Assembly: GCA_029964075.1 (NCBI GenBank)
Contig: CM057146.1
Location: 12,543,501-12,607,500 of the forward strand
Length of the DNA: 64,000 nt
Direction: 5' to 3'
Source of the DNA: Patiria pectinifera
Lineage: Eukaryota; Echinodermata; Asteroidea; Valvatida; Asterinidae
Below the pieces are notes generated by a model that did no database searches, was not told where the DNA came from, and saw only the letters and a program-made list of their open reading frames with translations. The position numbers and the translations under genes are program-made. Shown piece by piece: positions 18,140 to 30,329 of this stretch (the first letter of the stretch is position 1; every line of letters begins with the position of its first letter).

Positions 18140-18297
18140 ACTACAATGTAAAAATGTTTGGTAAATAATTCGTTGGGCAAAATATAAACAACACAATATG
18201 TATTAGGCAATGTTGCCCGATAGTTAAACGTGTTAACTATTCGCCAATCGTTGGTCGAATAATCAACCCTTTTGCCCAACTTTTTTTTACAGTGCAG
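18140..18297. mobile_element. Short MITE with CACTGTAAAAA-type ends
   Basis: The ends ACAATGTAAAAATGTTTGG and (inverted) CACTGTAAAAAAAAGTTGG are followed by internal inverted GTTGGGCAAAA / TTTTGCCCAAC. No clear target duplication. Confidence 0.55.
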
Positions 18298-18299
18298 GT

Positions 18300-21200
18300 T
18301 TGAAACTGTACGGCATTGCAAAAACCACGACGTTCAGTTCAGTTCAGATACATATATTTACGTTTGAAAACCTCTGAACGGTTCGAGGTCAATGGAGCTG
18401 GAGGTCCGGTGAAAAAAAAAGAAAACCAGATGAACTTACCACGATGTTACAAAAGTGAGTCACAATAATAAGGCGGCAACTTGCGCTTTACTAAACCCCA
18501 ACCGATCTCCACGAGGGGCTCCAAGTAGCTGTCTTTTTTTTCTGCGGTTCTCTGTTCGCTATCCAGTCACACTGAAAGAGTAGAGTGTTTTTTATGGCGA
18601 GGACACGAATGATTAAGTAGTGGCGATCGCGATATGGGCGCTTTCACCTCCGCCCACGGTTGAACAGACTTGGTTATTTCCACCGTGAAAGCATTGGCTT
18701 TCGTCCTTGGGTATAAGTGGTTTTTTTTTCCAATGCAAACAAACTAAATAAAATATGCACCAACGCACAAACTAAATGGCACAATGAACCTAATGGCTTG
18801 CATAGAAGTAGAAATTTAACCTGCATAGAAGTTGAAATTCTACCTCCATTTGTATAACTAAATATCAAAGTGACCCTGCACAAATACACTTGATATACAC
18901 GCACATCTGTAAAGGTACTGCGTACTGTATAGGCCCTAGCGGACTGTGCACGGATCTCCCGTCTCGTTAATTATAGTGCAGGCAAAATACTTTTATTTTT
19001 AAAGCTATAGTCCATCATGATCTCAATTTCAATTCAAAAGTTGCTAAATCATGTTTCGAATTCTACCTACATTTCCTTGTTTGGATAACATTTTCTAAAG
19101 CAAATCACTATCAGAGACCGGATAAGGACATAATAAAGATACAAAATGGCTAGTATCATTATACCCTAAATTAAGTTGCGCGCAAATACCTCTTACTCAT
19201 ACATTCTCGACAAAGGTCAGTATTGATGAGCTTCAAATTCACAAACTTCTATCTACTGGCACAAACTTCTTTCTACTAACAAAAATAAACGGTGAATTAT
19301 GTGAAAAATGAAAAATTCTTGATCATATGCCAAAATACCGGGGCGGGGGGGGGGGGATGTGGTGTTCATGGTAAATTGGGCTAAACAGTAGGCGACGGGT
19401 TGCCTTACCAACAAAATAAAGGATTTTTTTTTTTTATTCATGTCTTTTATTCATTTATCATATTGCTTGGCTAGGTCAATAATATTGATGAGTGGGATGG
19501 GCGATGTGAAAGAATACCTTAATCTTGAGAATCAATCCAAATGTATTTTGAGTAATCTTTGGAATTTCCTTGAACTTGTAGGCACCCACCTGCTTTTTAG
19601 CCCAATTATACGGCTAAACACCTCTTTCCCCATTTTTGTTTTTTGTTTTCTGGGCTAAACATCACATTTTTATCATTGTTCAAATTTGCAGAAGTTAATT
19701 CACGTTGGGTCAGTTTGGGAATTCGAATTTGCCATTAAGCAACATTTGTGAAATGTAAGCAAAGGAATTCGAAACCGGTTCATGTGATTACTTTGTTTGT
19801 CTTTGTTTCTTTGTTCCAATTTGAAAATGCTTAACACTATTTCCCAAAAGATACGGCTACATAGCAGCAGCCACAAATGACCATATTTTGATCACTTTTT
19901 TTGCATAAAAACAAGCACGTGTTACTGAAATGAAGCATGTTTAAGATCAAGTCAGGGCCTCATTGAGAAAAAGGTCAGTGATATAAGAAAACCAGGATCG
20001 TCATTTAAATCTAGAAGATTGAAGGGCAAATGCACAGTAGTTTAAAACCATAAATGACCCAGACATCATCAATATTCTTGAATTATCATCAAAATATCAT
20101 TGAAAACGAATTCAAATGCAATCTTTTACCATGTAAAATATTTTCCAAATTCATTAGTACGTGCATCTTTGTCAAAACGATGCAGATTTTGCTATTCGGG
20201 AGTTTTACTCGCTGCTGGGAAGTAGCGCCCTCTGTTGACCAATAGTGTACAGTGTGACAACTATTTTTTCCAGGTCAAAACGTCGCGGATCTAGGACGAC
20301 GTACGTTCACTGCGCTATTTTGTGAGATCAAAAGTAAGACTTACCCATGCTTGAATTCAATCTACACAAATGGGACTTATTAATTTACTGGAGAATTTTC
20401 ATTTTCGAAGGAATGTAGCGTAATTTTTAATCATTGTTTTCCCTCGAAATTTGGGAAATAAAATCAATCATTGTGTGCGCGTGCGACGCAGGGGAATAAT
20501 GTATGTTTATGATGTTTCTCGCTTTTTTTAGTTTTGGGGAAGAGAGGGCAATCAGTAGTATGTTAGAAGTATTTTTATATTCTAAAAAGAAAAACAACCA
20601 ATACTACTTTGTAACTTTCTCTAAGTAGAAAAGAAAAAATCAAAAGCACTTTAACTTACTCTAAGCTTTATGCCGGGCTAAATGTGTTCCATGTCACGAT
20701 CTTCTTTGCTTATGCGATCGCGAAATCTGCCTGATATACTGACAACAAATGTTTCATCGATCGAGAAACTCATCCAATCACACCTTTTTTGTTTGTCACT
20801 GTGCCGTGTATTGTTTTTGCTTCCATTCACTGTTAAATAATCTGATTCGACATAGGATTTTCTCAGTGTATTTAGGTCCAGGTTATCAATAATAATTTCC
20901 TAGGCAACATTGATGAAGCGATTTAAAAATCCATGTTTTGTAGCTTTGGTGAGTTTGTTTCTTGGAGAGAAAAAAAACAGAGAAAAAAACCTTAAAATTG
21001 AGATGAAAGGCCTTTACACTTAATAGAAAGACCAGGTTTTGCTGTAAGTGAAAGTCATACAGAATCGTTCTGAAAAGGGCCTATTCCGAAATAAACTTTG
21101 CTACAATTATTATAGTCCAAAATGCACATGGCATTTTGAATGTAAGTTACTGTCTGACACGAGCAATTTCTTTCTTAACTTTACAAGAAATTAAGTTTCA

Positions 21201-21355
21201 GATATTAACTACTCTACATGACATCAAAACCCTACAAAGAACCTGCTTGTGCGAAATGTGCACCTTTATTTCATGCCAAGGACACTTAGTAAAATGTGAT
21301 ATCGATGTACATGTACATGTCTCATGTGCATGTACAGTACGTGAGGTTGGCTCAC
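18300..21355. other. Gene-free stretch with minor repeats
   Basis: No open frame with a recognised domain or splice support. 18998-19070 (CTATAGTCCATCAT...CAATTCAAAAGTTGCTAAATC) is a fragment of the dispersed family at 40060, 43620 and 49300. Poly-G at 19342 and poly-T at 19425 are simple runs. Confidence 0.5.
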
Positions 21356-21358
21356 TAC

Positions 21359-21499
21359 CCGGTTCGTTAGTGAAAACGTCATACACGCGCGCGCACCACT
21401 GATTACTAGCGCCCATTGGCTACAAACGCTCGAGCTGCGTTAACTTCCGGTTCCAATCATGCAGAAAGTGCTGGAGGTGACGTCACACTAACGAACCGG
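21359..21499. mobile_element. 141-bp MITE, CCGGTTCGTTAGTG ends
   Basis: Perfect 14-bp terminal inverted repeats CCGGTTCGTTAGTG / CACTAACGAACCGG, with ACGTCA set just inside each end. Target duplication not resolved. The GC content is higher than in its surroundings. Confidence 0.75.
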
Positions 21500-22019
21500 A
21501 CAGACCAATCGGATTGAAAAGGGAATTCCCCTCTTCATGGCTTGTCAACAAAGGGCGCTGTTTTTCTTACTCAGCCGCTGCGTTTCGATCACCTGGCCGG
21601 CGAAAATGATCGATTTTTCGGAATGAAGAAGATTTGGGGGGATTTTGGGGGCTATTTTATTTTTGTAGCCAGATAGTCTGTCTAACAATTTATGAAGGCA
21701 AAAGTGCAATATACCCTGGCCGTTGGTTGCCGATTGAAAAAAATGTGTAAAGTATTTGTTTTGTTAATATTTTTCTTAAAATAGCGATATAATCTTTGTG
21801 TCTGCGCTCATTTAATGACCTTTTGCTTACAGGTATCGATATAAATCATTATCAAATGAAAGACTGATGAAGTGGATTCAGAAAAAAATAAGTTACAGAA
21901 AACAACAAGTTAAGGTCCTGGACACAGCAACTCCTTAAATCTCATGTAGCCAAATTAAAATCTGTCATTATTGAATAAAGAGGCTAGGTAATAAAATATC
22001 AATTTCAAAGTGGATGACA

Positions 22020-23001
22020 CCTCAAAACAGTGGCGTAGCCACCAGGGCGTGGGGTGCGACCCCCCCCCCAGAAACCTTTTCGTCCCCCAGTCGCCCCACT
22101 GAGATTTTGAGTTTCGAAAAAAATTATCATTGATCTACATGACGCCATGGGCGTCAATCCTGGGGGGACAGGGGGACTGGTCCGGCCCCCCACTTTTTGA
22201 AGGGTGGGGGACACAATATCAAATGTCCCCCCCCCCCCAGATTTGTGAACTCGTGTCTCATTTACAGGGCCCTAGTATGTACTACAATGTATCTTTTGCT
22301 TAGAAAATATTGGTTAAAGTGGTCAGAAATTGCCTCAGATAGCACCACAGAGCATTTAGAATCCAAAATTTGTCGGGGCCCTTAAGCGGGCCCCGAACCC
22401 CACGCCTATAGCTCAGATTTCTGGTAGCTGATTCAATGACTCCAACCTCGAAAACAATGTTCAAAAAATTTTCTTATGCCTTTAGCTGAGAAAACCTCGA
22501 AAATTATGTTTAAATTATTATCTTTTGTGCAAAGATAATTATTGGTTAAAGTGGTAAGAAATTGCCTCAGATCACACCACAGAGCATCGAGAATCCAATT
22601 TTTTTCGGGGCCCGTAAGCGGGCCCCGAACCCCACGCCTATATCTCAGAATACCGATAGCTAATTCAATGACTCCAACCTCGAAAACGATGTTCAAATAA
22701 TTATCTTTTGCTAAGAAAATATTAGTTAAAGCATGGAGGAAAGTGGTAAGAAATTGCTTCAGATCACACCACAGAACATCTAGAATCCAATTTTTTTCGG
22801 GGCCCTTAAGCGGGCCCCGAACCCCCACGCCGTAAAGGGCTTCGCGCTTCGCGCTCGCATCAGTTCTGATCAAGGTATGTCCCCCCCCCCCACTTTTGAG
22901 AAGCGATTGACGACCCTACATGACGCCCCCCCCATGACATGTTCCAGCCCCCAGCGCCCCACCCCCACTGAAAAAATCCTGGCTACGCCACTGCCTCAAA
23001 A
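22020..23001. mobile_element. Non-autonomous hAT transposon, 966 bp
   Basis: The element is 22028-22993 with ends CAGTGGCGTAGCCA and TGGCTACGCCACTG, flanked by the 8-bp duplication CCTCAAAA at 22020-22027 and 22994-23001. Both features are classic hAT. Inside are three tandem units of about 190 bp (from about 22303, 22540 and 22727), each with GGTTAAAGTGGT, GCCTCAGAT, CACCACAGA and GGGGCCCxTAAGCGGGCCCC, and several C-runs. No transposase remains. Confidence 0.93.
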
Positions 23002-24340
23002 TAACTTTTTTTTGTGATTTGAATCATATCTTTGGACATGTCAGGTAAAAGTATAAACAAAAACTTGAAAAAAATAAATGCCTGGGTCTTTAACCACTGT
23101 GAAATGGTAATAGTGGAGTCATGTCTTTGTTCTCGTGTACTAAAGTTTTATTTGTGAAAATCTAGTTTCAAAATGCTCCTATTTTAACCAAAATTAATGA
23201 TGGGCTGAAATTCGGACTGAATATCCCGTATATAAAATACTTCAATTTGCGACGTATCAAAACACCTTAGGTAAAATACATAATATCTATTCATGATAAC
23301 CTTGTGGAGACGTATTCGCTTAAAGAAATTGCCCTGCATGTGGAGACGTATACAATCTTTTGCAGTTCAAATTAGAAACTGATACGTTATTGAAGTACGC
23401 AGATGCTTTCAAACAACATGTATCATTTCGGTTCTCATTTTGTTAATATATTAAAGTCTACGCAAATTCATTGATATTCTCTAACCGAGTTGTGACATCT
23501 AAAGAATCTACATTCTTCATAGCTAGGTTGTCGACTATCTGTCCGAAGGCCCGTCACCGTCAGAAACACGGTGAGAAACCGGACAAGGAGAGAGCCGACT
23601 GTTGCCTTGAATTTCCCTTTACTTGGAGTCAGAGTTAATTAGTAGCATTCCAAAGATATTTGGGTAATTTCAGGGAAGTTGCCCGAGTGAGGATTGCCGC
23701 TAGTGCGGATTGCGATTGAGGATTACGGATTGCGGAGTGCGGAGTGCGGATTATTATAGGCGCTACTTTATAATTGTATAACTGTAATTGAAACCCGATT
23801 GCGTAAATAAGATTATTCCCAATAATAGAAGAGAAGAATATTAAATCAGTTCCCATTGATCTTGCCGATAATTCCTTTTGTCTCGCAATACTTTATTAAG
23901 TGTGAGTCAACAGAGTCAACCCATCAACTACCAATCGACGGCGGCACATTTCCACCAAAACGAATCCATATCCCTGGGTCTTTAGATTGCTCGTCAATGT
24001 TAGAGGACCGAGGAAAACATGTGGTATTTTATTTTAGATTTATGGCTCAATATTTGACCCCAACCCCTAACTTTTGGATATTGACCCAATATTTGGAAAC
24101 CTTAAGATATAGCAAGTGGATAATAGCTTAATTTATATTTATTTTTGAGGGCCATGGAATCGATTGATGGTGCGCGGTCTAGAAGTAATCAGAGGTCATT
24201 TTCTTGCTCCAAGGACAAGGGTCAATGGCATTTTATTTAAAAAAAAATACTTATTTGGTTTCATTTTTCCGACAGGCACGATTTTTGTGCAACTCCCTTT
24301 GATATGATAATTACTGTGCCTCGACTTACTGCATGTACGG
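23002..24340. other. Gene-free stretch with dispersed repeats
   Basis: 23290-23360 (TTGTGGAGACGTAT...TGTGGAGACGTAT) matches 14513-14580 in inverse orientation. 23380-23540 matches 1849-2040. 23690-23755 holds short GGATTGCGGAGTGC repeats. No coding signal. Confidence 0.55.
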
Positions 24341-24405
24341 CTGTTGACTATGGCGTGTCAAACGTTGCAATATTCAATATTTTGCAATATATGTTGGATG
24401 TTCAA

Positions 24406-24840
24406 TATGTGTTTGTTATCTTTTACATTTATGTGCGATGTTCAATATAAGTGTGCGATGTTTTTCATTATTTGCGCGATGTTTAATATATTTGTGCGAT
24501 GTTTTTACAATATATGTGCGATGTTCAATATATGTGTGCGATGTTTTACATTTATATGCGATTTTCAATTTATATGTGCGATGTTTTTGACGATATATAT
24601 GTGCGATGTTTTCAATATTATGTTCGATTTTTTGCATTAAATGTGCGATGTTTTTCGATACAATTTTGTGTGTTGTTTTACAATATATTTGCGATATTCT
24701 CAAATATGTGAACAATGTTTTACACATGTTTGACATTTCGAGCTATTTGTATTCGATGTTTCATCGGTATGTCTGCATTCGATCTTTTGCAATATGCATT
24801 TGATATTTCCCTTTTCATTCGATGTTTCTTTAAGAGTCAA
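24406..24840 (+). repeat. GTGCGATGTT minisatellite, left arm
   Basis: Irregular 22-30 bp units with TGTGCGATGTT or TTCAATATATGTGTGCGATG, more than a dozen. The mirror block is 35020-35440. Open frames rich in Met, Cys and Phe on either strand are artefacts of the repeat. Confidence 0.85.
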
Positions 24841-25179
24841 AGTCTGGTTGCTAGACCGCGAAAGTCTGACTATTTTGCCTAAAGTCAGTGTATGAGACGT
24901 CAGGGGATCGCGTAAAGTGATTAGAGCCAGACCTAAACGGTAAAAACCGGAATTGTGGGTAATTCTTTAAGCATACGCAATGCGTTCATCATTGTTTGGG
25001 CAGTACCCCCAGCTGTGCTGTACTACCCATAGTGTTATGTGCATCATCTATGCATTGAGGAGTGCATGACACATGGTCTGAGCTCCAAGGCCGATCTGTG
25101 CACCTGTCCCGTTTAATGATCCAGTTACCTGATAATTTGTTAGCATAAGCTGATGTAAAATTGGGCAAAATTAGATGTT

Positions 25180-25890
25180 TATGAAAAAAATCAAATTGTA
25201 AGGGGTTAACCTTGCATTTTTTTTAGCAAAATCGTGAAAAAATCAGATGTTTCTAAAAAATTGCAGATTGTATGGGGTTAGATGTTTATGAAACATTTCA
25301 AATTGTAAGGGGCGAACATTGCATATTTTAGCGAAATTGGGCAAAATCAGATGTTTCCGAAAAATTTCAGATGTAAGGGATTAACCTTGCTTTTTTGTGT
25401 AATTTTGTAAAGTTAGATGTTGCGAAAAATTTCAATTTAAAAGGGGTTAACCTCTCATTTTTTTAAAGCAAAAATGGGAAAAAATCAAATGTTTCTGGAA
25501 AATTGCAGATTGTAAGGGGTTTGCCTTGCTTTTCGAATAAGATTGGGGAAAATTAGATGTTCATGAAAAAAATTCAAATTGTAAGGGGTTAACCTTGCTT
25601 TTTTTTTTTGGAAAATAGGACACAATCAGATGATTCTGGAAAATTGCAGATTGTTAGGGCTTAACCTTGTATTTCTAGCAAAATTGGGCAAAAAGAAATG
25701 TTTTATGAACATTTTAAATTGTAAGAGGTGTACCTTGTATATTTAGTAAAATTTGGCAAAATCAGATTTGTATGAAAAATCTAAAATGGTAAGGGGTTAA
25801 CCTTGCTTTTTTAGCACAAATTGGAGCATATTTTACTAAAATTGGGCAAAATCAGATGCTTCTAAAAAAATCCAGATGTAAAGTTTCCGC
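25180..25890 (+). repeat. 68-bp satellite block 1, left arm
   Basis: About ten units of the form AAGGGGTTAACCTTGC, ATTTTTAGCAAAATTGGG, CAAAATCAGATGTTTCTGG and AAAATTGCAGATTGT, with point and length variation. The mirror block is 33440-34180. Confidence 0.88.
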
Positions 25891-26299
25891 AAAAACAGCT
25901 GTTGAAAAAGAGCCCAATGTTGAACTTTACTGAGTCTGAGGTCTATCGAGGGGACGGTCCTTATTTCAACTCCCGGAGATTCGCTGACAGTCTCTATTTT
26001 TCTTTTTAAGAAAGTCGAAATAGCTGAAGAGGGAGGTGAGAATCTATATGTGCCCAGATACAAAGAAATCTACGCGTCTGCCTTTTGAAAATACACAATT
26101 GCGGTGTCCTTTGTTGCGTAATGATCCGCCTAGCACACGACTGTTTTGCACATTAGGCTGTGTTATGAAGCTTCCTAACAAGCCAAACATACTGGGCTCA
26201 TTATATCGACTTGTTTTTACCCATTAAGGTAAAGCAAATGGACCCAGTAATCCTCCTGGCGCGTTTGCTTACCTATAAAGACAACTTTTCTCAGTTTAA

Positions 26300-26395
26300 G
26301 GAAAATTCTAAGGTAACGAAATGGCCGAGTGGTTACGATTCGTCGTCCACGGTTAGCGGGGTCCCGGGTTCGAATCCCGCTGGTGTCTTTTTGGT
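26300..26395 (+). repeat. tRNA-derived segment (SINE-like), left arm
   Basis: Contains TGGCCGAGTGGTTA (A box) and GGGTTCGAATCCC (exact B box) at proper spacing, but the 5' flank cannot pair with the 3' TGGTGTC to form an acceptor stem. It is therefore a tRNA-derived repeat rather than a functional tRNA gene. The right-arm counterpart has lost the A box. Confidence 0.7.
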
Positions 26396-27289
26396 TTTTA
26401 ACGTATGAGTTCAATTATTCACTATAAGAGATTTAATTTCCCGTCGTAAAGTACCAACAGTACCTTAGCTTAATCGGTAAGCACTGCTGCTGGTACTGTC
26501 CGCGAGTTCCAGGTTGGCGCCTTCGTACAGGTTCAGGGCATGTGGTCCACTCGGAGGATCAGGGCTTAGGGGCCGCCCTGTTCCTCCCTTAGCTCTTTGC
26601 TTTTACATGGTGCCTGGCCCTCCGGGGTTATATGGATGGATAGGGAAGGAAGTGTGTATTGGTCGGGGACGCCGAGACCCCGGAAGAGAACTAAGGGATC
26701 GGCTGGGGCATTGTTATGGCTCAGACCGATCCCTGAAAGCTTGACTAGCACATAACTTTTTGATTTTTTTACCCTCTATCTTTTATACTTTGGTTTAGTT
26801 TGATATCTACAGCTGCTCGGCAGGTCTACGGGTAGTATCAAAATTGAAACAAAGGTGTATGTCATAAATCAATGAATATTTCATTAATGATTAATATAAT
26901 GACGCGATTGCCAATTGACTTAAGAAACGCCATAAATTATACCGGGAAAGAATAAAGATGTACATTGTAATATAAATATATTTATACATCTTTCAAATAA
27001 CGTGTCTTTAATTGTGAGCATTCCAAACAATACAGTAATTCGCAATGGTATTAGAATGGTATATGATCATAGCACGATCAATGCGTCTCTATTAAATTAA
27101 AAATATATACTTTAGGCCCCTATGTGTGAAATATTCTTTGATTGACTATGAGCATTCCATACGAATGAGTTAATTCGCAAAATATAGCAACAACAAAAGA
27201 GAAAAGAAAAAGAGAAAAATCCTTTACCCTAAAAACTGGAAAAATATTTGTTTTAAAAAAGTCAAATGGAACACTTCATGTATTGATTG

Positions 27290-30200
27290 AACAGTTTGCA
27301 AAGAGTTAGCCTTACATTTTAGCAAAATTGGGAAAAATCAGATGTTTCTGGAAAATTGCAGCTTGTAAGGGGTTAACCTTGCATTTTTAGTAAAATTTAG
27401 ATGTTTATGAAACATTTCCAATAGTAAGGGGTGAACCTTGCATTTTTTAGCGAAATTGGGCAAAATCAGATTTTTCTGGAAAATTTCAGATTGTAAGGGG
27501 TTAACCTTGCTTTTGTAGTAAAATTTGGCAAAATAACAAATTGTAAGGGGTTTACCTTTCTTTTTTAGTAAAATTGGGAAAATTTAAATGTTTATGAAAA
27601 ATTTCAAATTGTCAGTGGTTAACCTTGCATTTTTTAGCAAAATCAGGTGTTTATGGAAAATTTCAGAGTGTAAGGGGTTAACTTTGCATTTTTAGCAAAA
27701 TTGGGCAAAATCAGATTTGTATGAAAAATCAAAAATTGTAAGAGGTTAACCTTGCCAAATTAGGGCAAAATCAGATGTTTCTGGAAAATTGCAGATTGTA
27801 AGGGGTTATAACCTTGCTTTTTTAAGCGAAATTGGGCAAAATCAGATGTTTCTCGAAAATTGCAGATTGTAAAAGGTTAACTTGGCATTTTTAGCATAAC
27901 TGGGCAAAATCAGATTTATATGAAAAATCTCAAATTGTAAGGGGTGAACCTTGTATTTTTAGCGAAATTGGGCAAAATCAGATCTTTCTGGACAATTTCA
28001 GATTGTAAGGGGTTAACCTTGCTTTTTTAGTGATATTTGGCAAAAATAAGATAGTTGCAGATTGAAAGGGATTAACCTTGCATTTTTAGCAAAACTGGGC
28101 AATATCTGATTTTTATGAAAAATCTCAAATCGTAAGGGGTGAACCTGGCATTTTTAGCAAAATTGGGCAAAATCAAAAGTTTCTGAAAAATTTCAGATGT
28201 AAGGGGGTTATGGCCAAAAAAAAAAAAATATTCGGTCTCTGGTCAGACCAAAGTTCCAGAATTGACGCGGCCACGCGGCTTTTTTTTTTTTTCTTCTTTT
28301 CTTCAAGCTTGGATTGTGCAGACAAGGTGTGGTACTATTTTGCTTTTTTGGTGTCCTCATGTACATTGGTGTCCTCCATAATTTGCCTTGGTGCTTTCGA
28401 TCATTTGCCTTGGTGCAATTTCCCATTCCTTGGTGCTCTTTGGTAAAAAAAAATGAGGAGGTGCGGAAATAGAGGGCGCTGTTGGAGCTACCGCGGAACA
28501 TTTTGAAAAAAAAAAGATCGACGCGCATGCTTAAAATCGACGTGCGCGCTGACCAGAGACCGAATTATTTTTTTTTTTTGGCCTAACCTTGCTTTTTTAG
28601 TAAAATTGGGCAAATTTAAATGTGCATGAAAAATTTCAAATTATTTGGGGTTAACCTGGCATTTTTTTAGCAAAATACGGCAAAACCAGGTGTTAATGGA
28701 AAATTTCAGATTGTAAAGGGTTCACCTTGCATTTTTAGCAAAATTGGGAATAATCAGATTTGTATGAAAAATCAAAATTGTAAGAGGTTAACCTTTGCCA
28801 AAATTAGGGCAAAATCAGATGTTTCTGGAAAATTGCAGATTAAAAGGGGTTAACCTTGCATTTTAAGCAAAATTGGGCAAAATGAGATTTTAATGAAAAA
28901 TCTCAAATTGTAAAGGGTGAACCTTGCATATATAAGCAAAATTGGGCAAAATCAGATGTTTTTGAAAAAAAATCCGATGTAATTTGGTAAAAATTAGGTG
29001 TTTATGAAAAATTTCAAATTGTAAGGGGTTAACCTTGCATTTTGTAGCAAAATAGGGCAAAATCAGGTGTTTATGAAAAATGTCAGATTGTAAGGGATTC
29101 ACCTTGCATTTTTAGCAAAATTGGGAAAAATCAGATTTGTATGAAAAATCAAAAAACGGTAAGGGGTTAACCTTTGCCCAATGAGGGCAAAATCAGATGT
29201 TTCTGGAAAGTTGCAGATTGAAAGGGGTTAACCTTGCATTTTTAGCAAAACTGGGCAATATCAGATTTTAATGAAAAATCTCAAATTGTAAGGGGTGAAC
29301 CTTGCATTTTTAGCAAAATTGGGCAAAATCAGATGTTTCTGAAAAATTTCAGATGTAAGGGGATTAACCTTGCTTTTTTAGCAAAATTGGGAAAAATCAG
29401 ATTTGTAAGAAAAATCAAAAATTGTAAGGGGTTAACCTTTGCCAAATTAGGGCAAAATCAGATGTTTCTGGAAAATTGCAGATTGAAAGGGGTTAACCTT
29501 GCATTTTAAGCAAAATTGGGCAAAATGAGATTTTTATGAAAAATCTCAAATTGTAAGGGGTGAACCTTGCATATATTAGCAAAATTGGGCAAAATCAGAT
29601 GTTTCTGAAAAACATTCCGTTGCAAGGAATTAACCTTACTTTTTTTTTTAGTGAAATTTGGTAAAAATTAGATGTTTTATGAAAAATTTCAAATTGTAAG
29701 GGGTTCAGCTTGCATTTGTTTTTAACAAAACAGGGCAAAATCAGATGTTTATGGAAAATTTCAAATTGTAAGGGGTTAACCTTGCATTTTATCAAAATTG
29801 GGCAAAATCAGATGTTTTTGGAAAATTTCTGATGTAAGGGATTACCCTTGCTTTTTTAGTGAAATTTGGCAAAGTTAGATGTTATGAAAAATTTCAAATT
29901 ATAAAGGGTTAGCCTTGCATTTTTTAAGCGAAATTGGGGGGAAAAATCTGATGTTTCTGGAAAATTGCAGATTGTAAGGGGTTAACCTTGCTTTTTGAAT
30001 AAGATTGGGAAAAATTAGATGTTCATGAAAAAAATTCAAATTGTAAGGGGTTAACCTTGCATTTTTTTAGCAAAATAGGACACAATCAGATGATTCTGGA
30101 AAATTGCAGATTGTTAGGGCTTAACCTTGTATTTCTAACAAAATTGGGCAAAAAGAAATGTTTATGAAAAATTTTAAACTGTAAGAGGTGTACATTGTAT

Positions 30201-30315
30201 ATTTAGTAAAATTTGGCAAAATCAGACAAAAATCTAAAATGGTAAGGGGTTAACCTTGCTTTTTTAGCAAAATTTGGAGCATATTTTGCAGAATCAGATG
30301 CTTCTATAAATCCAG
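27290..30315 (+). repeat. 68-bp satellite block 2, left arm
   Basis: About 40 degenerate units of the same satellite as 25180-25890, interrupted by a MITE at 28211-28583. The last unit (30270-30320) repeats the block-1 end (GGAGCATATTTT, AGATGCTTCTA, AATCCAGATG). Orientation flips just after it. Confidence 0.85.
28209..28585. mobile_element. TA-flanked MITE with GGCCAAAAAA ends, copy 1
   Basis: The element is 28211-28583, flanked by TA in the satellite word GGTTAACC. The ends read GGCCAAAA...TCGGTCTCTGGTCAG and its inverse. TA duplication suggests Tc1/mariner. The interior (GGTGTCCTCAT, TTTGCCTTGGTGC) matches the 39129 copy in inverse orientation. Confidence 0.85.
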
Positions 30316-30329
30316 ATGTAAATTTTCCG

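Noticed and set aside
24344-24803. Cys/Met/Phe-rich frames that resemble small membrane proteins
   Set aside because: They arise from the GTGCGATGTT minisatellite and recur in the right arm; composition is set by the repeat.
26300-26395. Functional tRNA gene
   Set aside because: A and B boxes are present, but no acceptor stem can form with the 3' strand; kept as tRNA-derived repeat.
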